A stretch of 64,000 bases of DNA from Candidatus Physcocola equi. Its GTDB lineage: Bacteria > Bacteroidota > Bacteroidia > Bacteroidales > Paludibacteraceae. Positions within the stretch are counted from its first letter, which is position 1. Every line of letters starts with the position of its first letter. The stretch is taken from contig JAGHUM010000003.1 in the NCBI GenBank assembly GCA_018064855.1, positions 40,705-104,704 of the forward strand, written 5' to 3'. This document shows positions 8,932 through 18,960 of the stretch, one piece after another. The position numbers were made by a program, and so were the translations under genes. The notes beneath the pieces are model-generated. The model saw only the letters and a program-made list of their open reading frames with translations. It made no database searches and was not told the origin of the DNA.

Positions 8932-10140
8932 ATGAACATCCAATTATACTCAAGTCTCTTTGATATTCCCAACATTAAAAACCTGGAATACCAGACCATA
9001 TACATCACCTACTCCAACCGTTATGAAACAGATGCTCAACAAGCCTATGAAGAGATAGTTTCCGGCAATGTAATCAGCAACTGCGGAATAGAATACAGAG
9101 TTGAATTTCTGCCTATACCAGAACAACAAAAAGAAGTATTCGGTTTCACAATAAGACGATTCGATTTCAGCGCACTTGGAAGATACGCATTGCTGACATA
9201 CAGTTACGAGCCAAACCTCGATTCTCAACACATAACAAAAGCACAGGAAATCATCCGTACAGCAGAAGAATACACGAACTGGGACAGGAATGAATGGATA
9301 AAAGAATGCAATTACAAAGTGCCTCCCGTAGAGACACCAGAAGAATCCTGCGGAGTACAAAGTTCGAAAGGAACCACCTTTTCCGATTTCAAAAAGGGAA
9401 AATACGATGTAAAAGATAAAGTATTTCCTTCATTACAGTTTGAGATTATCATTCCAAGCAGAAAAGAGGTAATAACTGATTTTACTGCAGAAGGATTTTC
9501 AGATAAGACTATTGAGCTTGAAGAAGAAACGATAAACACATATACAGAATCGCCAATAGCAGAGGAAAGAGAAGAAAAGAACACATTAGAAGAGTTGACA
9601 AATGATTTCAACCGCCTACTAAAAGAAAAACTAAAAAACGGATTCCCCCTGAACGCAAAACTGCTGCAAGACATCGCAAAAGAGATGAGTGTTTTGGTGC
9701 CCGAAGACGACGATGTGAAAATCATCGTAAACGAGAAATACGACGTCATTTTGACGACCGACAACAAAGAAGAAATAACCTTGAAATTCAATGGCATCAT
9801 CGACAAGGTGCTCTATTTGTTCTTTCTCGTTTACGCCGTGAGCATTCCACTGAGAGACCTATGTGACTACAAAAAAGAATTGAATAGAATATATCTTTAC
9901 TGCAAACCAGGAGCAAGCGACGAAACGAGAATCCAAGCAATCGATAATTTGATTGACACCTCCACAGGAACAGTCAACCAAGTAAAATCGAGGATTTCCA
10001 AAGCCATCAGTCTAGCCATTCCGTCACCATCACAAAACGAGAAACTGAAAATAACGGGAAAAAGAAACGGCAACTTCTCCATAAAAATAGATAGAAGTTT
10101 GGTCAGCATATTTGGGAAATTTGATGGGCTCTATAACTGA
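8932..10140 (+). CDS. Unknown protein, 402 aa
   Basis: I do not recognise this family. No signal peptide is visible. The N-terminal ~130 residues form an alpha/beta region (YQTIYITYSNRYETDAQQAY, IEYRVEFLPIPEQQKE). A variable acidic, Ser/Thr-rich linker follows (~140-220). The C-terminal ~180 residues (LKEKLKNGFPLNAKLLQDIA, YDVILTTDNKEEITLKFNGI, IDKVLYLFFLVYAVSIPLRD) look like a predicted folded domain. In some Bacteroidales unknowns a similar C-terminus follows different N-termini. It overlaps nothing and converges with the HD gene (18-nt gap). Confidence 0.55.
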   Translation: MNIQLYSSLFDIPNIKNLEYQTIYITYSNRYETDAQQAYEEIVSGNVISNCGIEYRVEFLPIPEQQKEVFGFTIRRFDFSALGRYALLTYSYEPNLDSQHITKAQEIIRTAEEYTNWDRNEWIKECNYKVPPVETPEESCGVQSSKGTTFSDFKKGKYDVKDKVFPSLQFEIIIPSRKEVITDFTAEGFSDKTIELEEETINTYTESPIAEEREEKNTLEELTNDFNRLLKEKLKNGFPLNAKLLQDIAKEMSVLVPEDDDVKIIVNEKYDVILTTDNKEEITLKFNGIIDKVLYLFFLVYAVSIPLRDLCDYKKELNRIYLYCKPGASDETRIQAIDNLIDTSTGTVNQVKSRISKAISLAIPSPSQNEKLKITGKRNGNFSIKIDRSLVSIFGKFDGLYN

Positions 10141-10158
10141 GAAGCAGATAATACAGCC

Positions 10159-10797
10159 TTACATATCGGTACATTCTTTCCAGCACTTCTCAAAAAAAGA
10201 TTTGAGCACTTCCTCATCATCAATAATGCATCGCAGCCGCTCCAGATTTTCGGCATTTCTTGATTGTGGCAGCCAAAGAGATAAATATCCTCCACGGGCG
10301 TATTTTTCGTTAAGATGCTGAATAAAACGTTCAAAATGCTGCAGTTTCGTCAATTCCGGATAATGAGAAAGGCCATATTGCACCGTTCGGAGCAAAATTT
10401 TTTCCGGATTGATGTCGCGATCCGCCTCTGCAATTATCCTGCCCAACAACGACCGAGGAGCTGATTTAGCAGAAGCCCGATGATCTTCAACAGCCTGTGC
10501 CATCAACTCGATTTCCTCAGACGAGAACCATTCACGCAACCGAACGTCTTGACGCAGCATAGCGCCAGAAACCAAATGATGCGTTTCACGTCCGGCTGTA
10601 AGCCCCAAATCGTGGTAAGCAGCCGCCAGAAAGACGCAATCGGTACGCACCTCAGCATAATATTTTGCCAAATACAAAGCGTTGTCGATGACAGTTTCAG
10701 CGTGGCCCACTTGATGAGCGGCATCAAAAGAATGATAGCGCGGCAAAACAAACGCATTGACATATTCCACCAAAGAGGGAGTCAAAAAAACTTCCAT
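10159..10797 (-). CDS. HD-domain phosphohydrolase
   Basis: A 212-aa protein with an HD-type metal-binding site: H32 (VGHAETV), H62-D63 (AAYHDLGL), His pair at 73-74 (RETHHLVSG) and the D of EADRD. This spacing is typical of small HD hydrolases that act on nucleotides or phosphate esters in the cytoplasm, and substrates cannot be read from sequence. I chose ATG 10797 (MEVFLTPSLVEYV) over an in-frame TTG at 10827. The gene is divergent from maf, with a shared intergenic region of about 90 nt. Confidence 0.8.
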   Translation of the reverse strand: MEVFLTPSLVEYVNAFVLPRYHSFDAAHQVGHAETVIDNALYLAKYYAEVRTDCVFLAAAYHDLGLTAGRETHHLVSGAMLRQDVRLREWFSSEEIELMAQAVEDHRASAKSAPRSLLGRIIAEADRDINPEKILLRTVQYGLSHYPELTKLQHFERFIQHLNEKYARGGYLSLWLPQSRNAENLERLRCIIDDEEVLKSFFEKCWKECTDM

Positions 10798-10855
10798 AAG
10801 ACAAAAAGAATTAAAATCCAAACGCAAAGGAAGGTAAAAATGAGGAAAAATTGGG

Positions 10856-10863
10856 TAAATTTG
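10856..10863 (+). promoter_or_regulatory. -7 box of maf
   Basis: TAAATTTG, an exact TAnnTTTG match, 23 nt before the ATG at 10887. No good -33 box is seen. This box argues against the upstream TTG (10851) as the start. Confidence 0.45.
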
Positions 10864-10886
10864 CTCCGGAAAAAGATGATAAAAAC

Positions 10887-11459
10887 ATGTTGAATCAATA
10901 TCGAATCATCCTTGCATCGGGCTCTCCCCGCCGCCAGGAACTGTTGAAAGGGTTGGAACTAACATTTAGTGTAAAAACCAAAAACGGCATAAAGGAAGAC
11001 TACCCAGCCGACCTGAAAGGAGAAGAAATCCCCCTTCACATTGCCCGAAACAAAGCAAACGCATATCTGCAAGACCTTCAGGCCAACGACCTGCTCATCA
11101 CAGCAGACACTATCGTATGGAAAGACGGGAAAGTGCTTGGGAAGCCCAAAGATGAAGAAGAGGCCAAGCGCATGATACGTCAGTTAAGCGGAAGCGAGCA
11201 CGAAGTCTTTACCGGTGTGTGCATCCGCACCCTCGACAAAGAAGACGCCTTCGTAGTTGGGAGCAAAGTACGCTTCACACAACTGAGCGACGAAGAAATC
11301 AACCATTATGTAGAACAATACCACCCTACCGACAAGGCAGGAGCCTATGGCATACAAGAATGGATCGGCTACATAGGCATTGAGCACATTGAAGGCAGCT
11401 ATTTCAACATCATGGGGCTGCCAGTTCAGAAATTGTGGCAACACCTGAAAAACTTCTAA
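10887..11459 (+). CDS. maf: Maf-like nucleoside triphosphate pyrophosphatase
   Basis: A 190-aa protein with the signature IILASGSPRRQELL at the N-terminus, TADTIVW with the catalytic Asp and TDKAGAYGIQEW near the C-terminus. Maf/YhdE proteins hydrolyse non-canonical or dTTP/UTP nucleotides to the monophosphate plus PPi, acting as housecleaning enzymes and influencing septum formation. Start ATG 10887 was selected because it directly precedes the conserved strand and follows the -7 box. The next gene begins 63 nt downstream. Confidence 0.92.
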   Translation: MLNQYRIILASGSPRRQELLKGLELTFSVKTKNGIKEDYPADLKGEEIPLHIARNKANAYLQDLQANDLLITADTIVWKDGKVLGKPKDEEEAKRMIRQLSGSEHEVFTGVCIRTLDKEDAFVVGSKVRFTQLSDEEINHYVEQYHPTDKAGAYGIQEWIGYIGIEHIEGSYFNIMGLPVQKLWQHLKNF

Positions 11460-11522
11460 CCGCGTAATTCCCCAAAACGCACAATCAGACGAGGGGAACC
11501 ACACGAAAGACCACACAAAAAA

Positions 11523-12737
11523 ATGAGAAAAGAAATCCTCAACATAGCCAGCAGTGTTTTCATTTTCGTGCTCACACTATTGGGAGCAATGGAAGCCAAC
11601 GCCGAACAACTCAGCCCCGAAGTCAGCATCAGTCTTCTCACGAGCGGTCCGAGCGACAAAGCCATTTTCACAGCCTGGGGACACACTGCCATCAGAGTGA
11701 AAGACCCGATGATGGGAACAGACTATGTATATAATTACGGAATATTCCATTTCGGCAACGACTTCATACCCAGATTCGTCAGTGGACAGACCGACTACCG
11801 ACTGGGAGTGAGCAATATGTTTCACGTTTTCGAAGAAGTGGAATACAAAAATTGTGACTTGATAGAGCAAGAACTCAATCTGACACAAAAAGAAAAAGAG
11901 CGACTGGTAGAAGCATTAGAAGAAAACTACAAACCGGAAAACCGCTATTACCGTTACAAATTCTTTGGCGACAACTGTGCCACACGTCCGCGCCACATCA
12001 TAGCAGAAAGCATTGACGGAACAGTGAGTTACCCCTCAACCGGAGACGACAGCACCACCTACAGAGACTACATCTACGACCTTCTGAAGACCAGTCCGTG
12101 GTTTATTTTAGGCATAGACCTTTGCTTGGGCACACCCACCGACAAAGTGGTAACCGATCAGGAGCGCTTGTTTCTACCTGCCGAATTGTGCAAAACCTAC
12201 AATGGAGCGCAAATCGTAAAAGCCGATACCATCATTCCAATAGTAAAAGAGACACGACTTTTATATGAAAAACAAGCGAATGCAGGAGAAACAATAGAAG
12301 GAACATCCCTACCCGGTCCAACAACGGTCTTCGGGGTGCTATTACTCCTTATTGTAGCACACATCATTTTTTACACCTACACCCAGAAAGACGATCGTTG
12401 GTTTCACTTGATCTACTTTGGTTTAGTCGGGCTGATAGGAGTAGTGCTTACATTCGTAAGTTGGATTTCAGTGCACGAATTTGTATTTCCGAACTGGAAC
12501 ATCCTTTTGCTCAACCCTTTGCAATTAGCAATCGCGGTACTAATATATACAAAGAAAGTCGGTATTAGGACCAGATTATACCAAATCGTGTTGGGATTAA
12601 CCCTACTTTACATACTTGTTGACATAACCGACATCACAGGCCAACATTTCAATGACGCCACATTTGCAATAGCCATTATACAAAGTCTGTTGTGCTGGGA
12701 GTATTTGTTGAAAGCACAAAAAAAAGACCTTGCATAA
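11523..12737 (+). CDS. Lnb-type (DUF4105) membrane protein, probable lipoprotein N-acyltransferase family
   Basis: 404 aa. A signal peptide/anchor (residues 1-27, ending EANA) is followed by a periplasmic DUF4105 domain with the NlpC/P60-like His-Cys pair H54 (AWGHTAIR) and C152 (GDNCATRPR). The C-terminal 130 residues carry about four to five TM helices. The Pfam family is now named after Lnb, linked to N-acylation of lipoproteins in bacteria lacking Lnt. I am confident of the family, less so of activity in this protein. The two downstream genes encode tiny lipoproteins, which fits a lipoprotein-related theme. Confidence 0.75.
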   Translation: MRKEILNIASSVFIFVLTLLGAMEANAEQLSPEVSISLLTSGPSDKAIFTAWGHTAIRVKDPMMGTDYVYNYGIFHFGNDFIPRFVSGQTDYRLGVSNMFHVFEEVEYKNCDLIEQELNLTQKEKERLVEALEENYKPENRYYRYKFFGDNCATRPRHIIAESIDGTVSYPSTGDDSTTYRDYIYDLLKTSPWFILGIDLCLGTPTDKVVTDQERLFLPAELCKTYNGAQIVKADTIIPIVKETRLLYEKQANAGETIEGTSLPGPTTVFGVLLLLIVAHIIFYTYTQKDDRWFHLIYFGLVGLIGVVLTFVSWISVHEFVFPNWNILLLNPLQLAIAVLIYTKKVGIRTRLYQIVLGLTLLYILVDITDITGQHFNDATFAIAIIQSLLCWEYLLKAQKKDLA

Positions 12738-12777
12738 AAAAAACGTAGCATAAAGAACAAGAATGTCAAAAAATTAT

Positions 12778-12785
12778 TATTTTTG
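12778..12785 (+). promoter_or_regulatory. -7 box of small lipoprotein gene
   Basis: TATTTTTG followed by C, a perfect TAnnTTTG. It lies 24 nt before the ATG at 12810. No clear -33. Confidence 0.45.
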
Positions 12786-12809
12786 CAGAAGAAAAAAACA
12801 TATAAGAAC

Positions 12810-12953
12810 ATGAAAGCTATTAAATTGATAATTGCCGCTGCCTTGGCTGCAGCGTTGTTTAGCGCATGCAAATCGTCAACCTGCCCAGGTTACGGAGGTG
12901 TACAGCGCAACTATGGTGCTGCTGTAGAGATTGAAAACGTTGATTTGGTGTAA
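12810..12953 (+). CDS. Tiny lipoprotein, 47 aa (copy 1)
   Basis: ATG at 12810, stop at 12951-12953. Residues 1-19 are a classic signal peptide with lipobox LFSAC (Cys20). The mature part has only 28 residues: CKSSTCPGYGGVQRNYG, then an acidic tail (VEIENVDLV). It begins with CKS, contains a second Cys and a YG motif, and so resembles the next small gene at 13012. Expected to be an outer- or inner-membrane-anchored peptide. It has its own -7 box and lies behind the Lnb-type gene. Function unknown. Confidence 0.7.
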   Translation: MKAIKLIIAAALAAALFSACKSSTCPGYGGVQRNYGAAVEIENVDLV

Positions 12954-13011
12954 ATTATCTCATCGAAGAGGCGTTAACAACAATCAGAATCGGAAAACAT
13001 AAAGAACAGAT

Positions 13012-13155
13012 ATGGCAAGAGTAATGAAACTAACAGCCGCCATTATATTAATGGCCTTAGGTTTGAGTTCATGTAAAAGTGGATGTGACTGCTACAAGCA
13101 CAGCTATGGAACATTGGAACAGCAGGACTCTACCGTTGAAGTTCACAATGCATAA
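13012..13155 (+). CDS. Tiny lipoprotein, 47 aa (copy 2)
   Basis: ATG at 13012 (alternative ATG 13024), stop at 13153-13155. The signal peptide ends in lipobox LSSC (Cys21). The mature peptide starts CKSGCDCYKHSYGTLEQQ and ends acidic (DSTVEVHNA). The length, CKS-x-C motif, SYG motif and acidic tail match the neighbouring 47-aa lipoprotein at 12810, so the pair probably arose by duplication. It precedes gapA by 41 nt. Function unknown. Confidence 0.65.
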   Translation: MARVMKLTAAIILMALGLSSCKSGCDCYKHSYGTLEQQDSTVEVHNA

Positions 13156-13193
13156 ACAGACTACACTATTAATTTATTTTTTAACAATTTTAA

Positions 13194-14210
<1,017 letters not shown>

Positions 14211-14234
14211 TTCCCGAAAGATACCTAAAAAACT

Positions 14235-14266
14235 GGAGTGCTCTTAAAGGGCACTCCTTTTTTATT
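14235..14266 (+). terminator. Terminator of gapA
   Basis: GGAGTGC (14235-14241) pairs with GCACTCC (14251-14257), followed by TTTTTTATTT, 25 nt after the gapA stop. Confidence 0.9.
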
Positions 14267-14347
14267 TAAAAATATTGTTCACCCAAACCCATTCTCTCCG
14301 ACCAACAGCCGAACAGAAAAAGGAGGATGGTTCATTATTTAACACAC

Positions 14348-14845
14348 ATGAAAAGAAATTGCATTATTACCACACTTACATTATTGATGGTAGTGGGCTC
14401 GACAGCATTATCATCGGCTCAAAACAAGAGATACACAGCGCCTGATGCAGTGACCTCAGCAACATCAAGCGAACAAAACAAAAAAACAGTAAAAGAATCA
14501 AATTCGGCAATGGAAACAAAATCCACCATTAAGGACCTGACGCCAAAAGAATTTCAAGAGGATTACGAAAAGAGCAAAGAAAATGCGATTCTTTTAGACG
14601 TAAGACGTCCGGATGAATACCAAAACGGTCATCTTAAAGGAGCTACATTGATCAATCTGATGGATGAGAAATTTGCAGAAGAAGTTTTAAAATTAGATTC
14701 AAAGAAAACAATCTTCATCTATTGCAGAAGTGGCAGAAGAAGTATGAAAGCAGCAGAATTCCTCACAGGGAAAGGATACACTTGTGTCAACATGAAAGGT
14801 GGTATTCTTGCCTGGGGAAATGAAGGGTTCCCTGTTGAGCAATAA
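14348..14845 (+). CDS. Exported rhodanese-like protein
   Basis: 165 aa with a signal peptide (residues 1-24, LSSA|QN) and a low-complexity linker to ~60. A single rhodanese domain (LLDVRRPDEYQNGHLKGA, active-site C126 in IYCRSGRRS, KGGILAWG) follows. It probably transfers sulfane sulfur, or handles thiol redox, in the periplasm. An in-frame ATG at 14327 follows an AGGAGG directly, but ATG 14348 gives the clean signal peptide and is preferred. Monocistronic. Confidence 0.85.
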   Translation: MKRNCIITTLTLLMVVGSTALSSAQNKRYTAPDAVTSATSSEQNKKTVKESNSAMETKSTIKDLTPKEFQEDYEKSKENAILLDVRRPDEYQNGHLKGATLINLMDEKFAEEVLKLDSKKTIFIYCRSGRRSMKAAEFLTGKGYTCVNMKGGILAWGNEGFPVEQ

Positions 14846-15192
14846 TGATGGGTTCCATAAAATCTCACATTAAAGTCGTCAAGTAATGAAAGACACCAAG
14901 TGATCATTTCTGGTGTATTTTGAGGTCATATTTAAGAAATTCAAAAGAAAAAACGCTGCTGAAAAAATACAGATGAGTTAACATAAATAAAACCAACATT
15001 CTGATATACAGCAAAAGTCTATTAACATTTTTTCGTCAACACCCATTTCAACCGGTAAAAAAAGAAATGAGAAACAAAAAAAAAGAAATGTTAAAATGAA
15101 TTACTGCAAAAGTGTGAACTTTGCATCGTCGGCAAGGGGACAAGACTTATAACATTCATCTTGCCGGCACTCCTATCTAATACAACACGCTT
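14846..15192. promoter_or_regulatory. Intergenic/leader region upstream of GH5 endoglucanase
   Basis: About 350 nt without a gene. A weak hairpin ACACCA/TGGTGT (14893-14916, followed by ATTTTG) may end the rhodanese transcript. Near the GH5 gene, GAACTTTG (15116-15123) is one mismatch from the -7 consensus. The leader that follows has a stem CGGCAAG/CTTGCCG (about 15130-15166) enclosing an A-rich loop. No riboswitch recognised. Confidence 0.4.
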
Positions 15193-16665
15193 ATGAAAAC
15201 ACAATTACTAAAGAAAGCAAACAAGGCTGCCAAAACGATTGCCGCGGCACTCTTGGTTGGCTGCAGCGCAAACATTGGTAATGCGCAGGAAGTAACAGGC
15301 TACACTGCCACACAGTTGACAGAGATGCTTGGAACTGGATGGAACTTAGGAAACTCCCTTGACGCCGTAGGCGGAAAAGGCAACGGTTCGGAAACAAGTT
15401 GGGGAAATCCAGCGACCACCCAGGCAATGATCGACTCAATTAGAAAAATAGGTTTCAAAACCATCAGAATTCCGGTATCATGGTGCCAACACACATATGA
15501 TGCTACGGGCGGTGGGGAAATAGAAGGATACGAATACAAAATCTATCCAAACTGGATGAACCGAGTGAAAGAAGTAGTTGATTACGCATATCACAGAGGA
15601 ATGTTCGTCATCATCAACATCCATCATGACAACGACATCGAAAAAAGAGATATGCAGTACGGCTGCTTTTCACCTCAGACAAAATACAAGGAAGAAAGCC
15701 TGACATACGTAAGAGAGATTTGGGAACAATGCGCCGAGGCATTCGCAGAATATGACCAAAGATTGATATTCGAAACACTCAATGAGCCCCGCGTCATCAA
15801 GAATGCCAACGAATGGTGGTTTTGGCCAGTAGATAATCCAAATCAGCAAATTGTAGTTACCGCCATGGACATCATCAACCAGATGAACCAAGCCGGTGTG
15901 GATGCAGTCCGCAAAAACGGTCAGGGCCACAACAAAGAAAGAATGATTTTGGTGCCAGGATATGCAGCATGTCCAGACGGTGTTATCAGCAGCAACTTCG
16001 TAAAACCAACAGACCCATCCAACATGATTGGACTTGAAGTACACGCCTACCGTCCAACAGAGCTTTGCCTTAACGGTACAAAGACCACGATGACAGACGC
16101 AGATTGTGAAAAAGTCAGAACGGAAGTATTTGAGCCATTGAGCAACAAATGGGTAAAAAATGGCACACCGGTCATCATTGATGAAACAAGTTGCAGCAAC
16201 AAAAACAACATGGAAGCACGCTTGGAATGGGTAAAATGCTTCTATGGTATGAGCAAAGAATACAATATGCCATGCGTACTTTGGGACAACAACACCCGAG
16301 TAAACAAAAGCAACCCAGGAGAAGTCCACGGATTCTTTAACCGTCAGCAATGCCACTGGGATGAAGAAAACCTTCCGTTCATAACCGAGTTGTTCAAGAC
16401 ACTCGACCTTACAATGTGGTCGAGCAGCGAAAATCAGTTGGCAGACAACGTAAGCATCTCAATAGATAAAGAAAACATATACGTTGAATGTCCAGACATG
16501 ATTGAAAACGTAAGAATATTCAACACAAATGGTCAGATAGTGGATGATAAAGAAGTCAACTCGACTAATGCAATAATCAACATAACATCCCTCAAAAGTG
16601 GTTTCTATTTAGCAATGATCTCAACAGATAAAGGATCAATCAGCAAGAAGTTTGTAGTAAAATAA
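15193..16665 (+). CDS. GH5 endoglucanase with T9SS domain
   Basis: 490 aa. The N-terminal signal peptide ends at NAQ|E near residue 31. It also contains an LVGC lipobox (C24), so lipidation cannot be excluded. The GH5 catalytic domain runs ~35-400: GTGWNLGNSLDA, IRIPVSW, acid/base E198 in ETLNEPRV and nucleophile E331 in IIDETSC. Residues ~420-490 (VRIFNTNGQIV, LKSGFYLAMISTD) form a T9SS sorting domain. It probably hydrolyses beta-1,4-glucan or related beta-glycans at the cell surface. The membrane-bound AraC-type regulator gene lies downstream on the same strand. Confidence 0.9.
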   Translation: MKTQLLKKANKAAKTIAAALLVGCSANIGNAQEVTGYTATQLTEMLGTGWNLGNSLDAVGGKGNGSETSWGNPATTQAMIDSIRKIGFKTIRIPVSWCQHTYDATGGGEIEGYEYKIYPNWMNRVKEVVDYAYHRGMFVIINIHHDNDIEKRDMQYGCFSPQTKYKEESLTYVREIWEQCAEAFAEYDQRLIFETLNEPRVIKNANEWWFWPVDNPNQQIVVTAMDIINQMNQAGVDAVRKNGQGHNKERMILVPGYAACPDGVISSNFVKPTDPSNMIGLEVHAYRPTELCLNGTKTTMTDADCEKVRTEVFEPLSNKWVKNGTPVIIDETSCSNKNNMEARLEWVKCFYGMSKEYNMPCVLWDNNTRVNKSNPGEVHGFFNRQQCHWDEENLPFITELFKTLDLTMWSSSENQLADNVSISIDKENIYVECPDMIENVRIFNTNGQIVDDKEVNSTNAIINITSLKSGFYLAMISTDKGSISKKFVVK

Positions 16666-16725
16666 AATATAATAATTGGTAATAAGGTAAATTATTAAAA
16701 GCCAATACAATAGTAAGTGTGTGAG

Positions 16726-16758
16726 CAGGGGTATCCGTGAGGACGCCCCTGTTTTTTT
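16726..16758 (+). terminator. Terminator of GH5 gene
   Basis: CAGGGG (16726-16731) and CCCCTG (16746-16751) with an inner TCC/GGA pair, followed by seven T residues. Confidence 0.9.
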
Positions 16759-16768
16759 ACATAAAATA

Positions 16769-16943
16769 AGAAGCTGTTTAAATTTTTGCGAACTTTTTCT
16801 GTTGGGCTTTTTATAGGTCTTTTTCGTCTGTTTTGAGTGAATCCTCAGTCACAATGGGATTCCATTGCTCCTTTCAGATTCACAACAAAACATCCTGAAA
16901 AAATCCCTTATAAAAATCTCCAACAAAAATTCAAACAACTTCT
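16769..16943. repeat. MITE-like 175-bp palindromic repeat, copy A
   Basis: It begins AGAAGCTGTTTAAATTTTTG and ends with the near-exact inverted copy (18 of 20 match). The interior folds on itself: GTGAATC/GATTCAC and CAATGG/CCATTG flank the centre at about 16859, so the whole unit is an imperfect palindrome. It is about 90% identical by eye to the copy at 32671-32845, which has exactly the same length. It encodes no transposase, and no target duplication is evident. The short reading frame inside it is a by-product of the repeat. Confidence 0.8.
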
Positions 16944-17050
16944 AAGGGAAATAGAAAAAAAAATTGTATTTTTATGGTTTGAAATAAGTAAGGTGCCCCA
17001 ATATATACACCATCTACTTACCAGAAAAAACAGCAACAATATCCGCTAAA

Positions 17051-18247
17051 ATGGACAAACGGAGAAAAAACACACGAACTATTTATGCTTTGCTATCGGT
17101 ATTACCACTGATAGCGACAGCATTATTATATATGCAATTCAGCCTTCCCACCATTGATTTGCTTAACGACGCCTCATTTATTCAAAATGAATTCAGCGAC
17201 CAATCAGAAGGAGGCAAATCCATCTCACTCATTACAAAAAGCAAAAACGAACTTATATTTGACTTCGAATTAAAGCCCGATTATGCCACTCCATACACAG
17301 GTATAGAACTCTGCAAGAAGAATCTGGAGCCATTTTCCGTAGAAGGATACAAAATGAGAATCGACATCAAGACCAAAGTCGATCTAAGAATGTCGGTCCG
17401 CTTGGGACAATATATCGGGAAAGACAAAGAAGGCAATGATTTGTGCTCCGTCATAGCAAAATCATTTCCGGTGAAAGCCGGCGAAAGTCCAATGCTGTTT
17501 GCCACTGAAGAGATCAGCGAAGTTCCAGAATGGTGGTTTTACAAAAACCCATCCCAGCAGATATCGGAGGGGTTGAACGAAAAAGACAAAATCAAATACC
17601 TTTGGTTGATGCCGGAAAGCATGATACAGCGCAACAAAGGATACACCATCACCATTAAATCCCTCTTATTGGAGTGGGACAGCAGCGCATTCTGGCTTTC
17701 AACCGCAGTTGCCTGCGCCATTTTCTACATTATACTTTTCGCCACCTACCTTCTGACCAGGAAAAAAGAAGAAGACGATGAAAATGAAGCGATAAACAAG
17801 GGAAATGAACGAAACGGGGCTACTTACACCCCATCAAACACCCACGAAGACGACAAAAAAGAAATCGAATATGTATATGTGCCGATAGAACGTACGGAAA
17901 GTCCTAAACACGACACTGGAGGAGAAGAAGACCTGGGAGACAAGTTGCTTCAGTATATGGGTGCGAACTATCCGAATCCGGATTTGAAAGTCAGTGACGT
18001 GGCAACGGAATTGAGAATATCAGAAGACAGTGTCAGCGAAACCCTGAAAAGCAAAGTAGGCGTAAGTTTCCGTCAGCATCTCAACAACATTCGTCTTGAA
18101 GAAGCCAAACGTCTGTTAAAAGAAACAGACCTTCAAATATCCGAAATCGCATATCGTGTCGGTTACAACAACATACAGCACTTCAATCGTGTGTTTAAAG
18201 AAAACATCGGCACAGCGCCAGGCACATGGAGAATGGGGAATAACTAA
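17051..18247 (+). CDS. Membrane-anchored AraC-family regulator
   Basis: 398 aa with an unusual layout. TM1 (~12-30) is followed by a periplasmic domain (~31-210) with a beta-sandwich-like pattern (ELIFDFELKPDYATPYTGIE, KMRIDIKTKVDLRMSVRLGQ) reminiscent of carbohydrate-binding modules. TM2 (~212-236), a charged linker (~237-295) and a cytoplasmic AraC-type HTH (~300-395) complete the chain. The HTH shows SFRQHLNNIRLEEAKRLL, ISEIAYRVGYNNIQHFNRVF and GTAPGTWR. I infer that a periplasmic ligand, perhaps an oligosaccharide, controls DNA binding directly across the membrane. Its neighbour, the secreted GH5, is a candidate target. Confidence 0.75.
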   Translation: MDKRRKNTRTIYALLSVLPLIATALLYMQFSLPTIDLLNDASFIQNEFSDQSEGGKSISLITKSKNELIFDFELKPDYATPYTGIELCKKNLEPFSVEGYKMRIDIKTKVDLRMSVRLGQYIGKDKEGNDLCSVIAKSFPVKAGESPMLFATEEISEVPEWWFYKNPSQQISEGLNEKDKIKYLWLMPESMIQRNKGYTITIKSLLLEWDSSAFWLSTAVACAIFYIILFATYLLTRKKEEDDENEAINKGNERNGATYTPSNTHEDDKKEIEYVYVPIERTESPKHDTGGEEDLGDKLLQYMGANYPNPDLKVSDVATELRISEDSVSETLKSKVGVSFRQHLNNIRLEEAKRLLKETDLQISEIAYRVGYNNIQHFNRVFKENIGTAPGTWRMGNN

Positions 18248-18292
18248 AGCAAAAAAAAAGTTATCAAAAACTCACCAAAAAGAAACGCAGAC

Positions 18293-18958
18293 ATGGACAT
18301 GAAAGAAAGCGCAGTTGTGCTATTGAGTGGCGGTCAAGATTCGACCACCTGCTTATATTGGGCAAAAAAACATTTCAAAAAAGTGTATGCCATCGGTTTC
18401 AGATACGGTCAAAAGCACCAACAGGAAAACGAGATCGCCGCACAAATTGCCAAAGAGGAAGGTGTGCCTTTCCAGTTGTGTGAATTGGACTTATTCAAGC
18501 AATTCACGCACAACTCTCTCACCGACGAGAACATGATCGTTGACACAGAAAAGCCAGAGGGAGCGCTGCCGAACACATTCGTTCCAGGCCGAAACATGCT
18601 GTTTCTTGGCTATGCGGCTGTATATGCCTACGGTTTAGGCGTTCACAATCTGGTGACAGGAGTTGGTCAAGCCGATTTCAGCGGTTATCCAGACTGCAGA
18701 AACAACTTCATAAAAAGCATGAATGCCACCTTAGGCTTGGCCATGGACTATGAATTTGAGATTCACACCCCACTGATGTGGCTGAACAAAGAGCAGACCT
18801 GGGAAATGGCGGATCAGCTGGGCGTGCTGGACAAGATACGCTATCGCACCATGACATGCTACAACGGAATCATCGCCGACGGATGTGGCAACTGTCCGGC
18901 CTGCAAACTACGCAGAGAAGGACTTGAGAAATATTTGAAACGAAAAGCGAACAAATAA
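18293..18958 (+). CDS. queC: 7-cyano-7-deazaguanine synthase
   Basis: A 221-aa protein with the PP-loop [17 protein letters not shown] near the N-terminus and the C-terminal zinc site [17 protein letters not shown]. QueC converts 7-carboxy-7-deazaguanine to preQ0 with ATP and ammonia, a step toward queuosine in tRNA. ATG 18293 is used, and ATG 18299 is an in-frame alternative. It lies 2 nt before queF, giving a two-gene queuosine unit. queD and queE are not in the window. Confidence 0.96.
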   Translation: MDMKESAVVLLSGGQDSTTCLYWAKKHFKKVYAIGFRYGQKHQQENEIAAQIAKEEGVPFQLCELDLFKQFTHNSLTDENMIVDTEKPEGALPNTFVPGRNMLFLGYAAVYAYGLGVHNLVTGVGQADFSGYPDCRNNFIKSMNATLGLAMDYEFEIHTPLMWLNKEQTWEMADQLGVLDKIRYRTMTCYNGIIADGCGNCPACKLRREGLEKYLKRKANK

Positions 18959-18960
18959 TA

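Noticed and set aside
12738..12809. Terminator after the Lnb-type gene
   Set aside because: No stable hairpin with a T-tract is present; only a -7 box is supported.
16837..17049. 70-codon frame within and beyond MITE copy A (and its counterpart at 32739-32981)
   Set aside because: Both frames share a peptide only because they read the same repeat; they diverge immediately after it and have no start signal or homology. Treated as part of the repeat.
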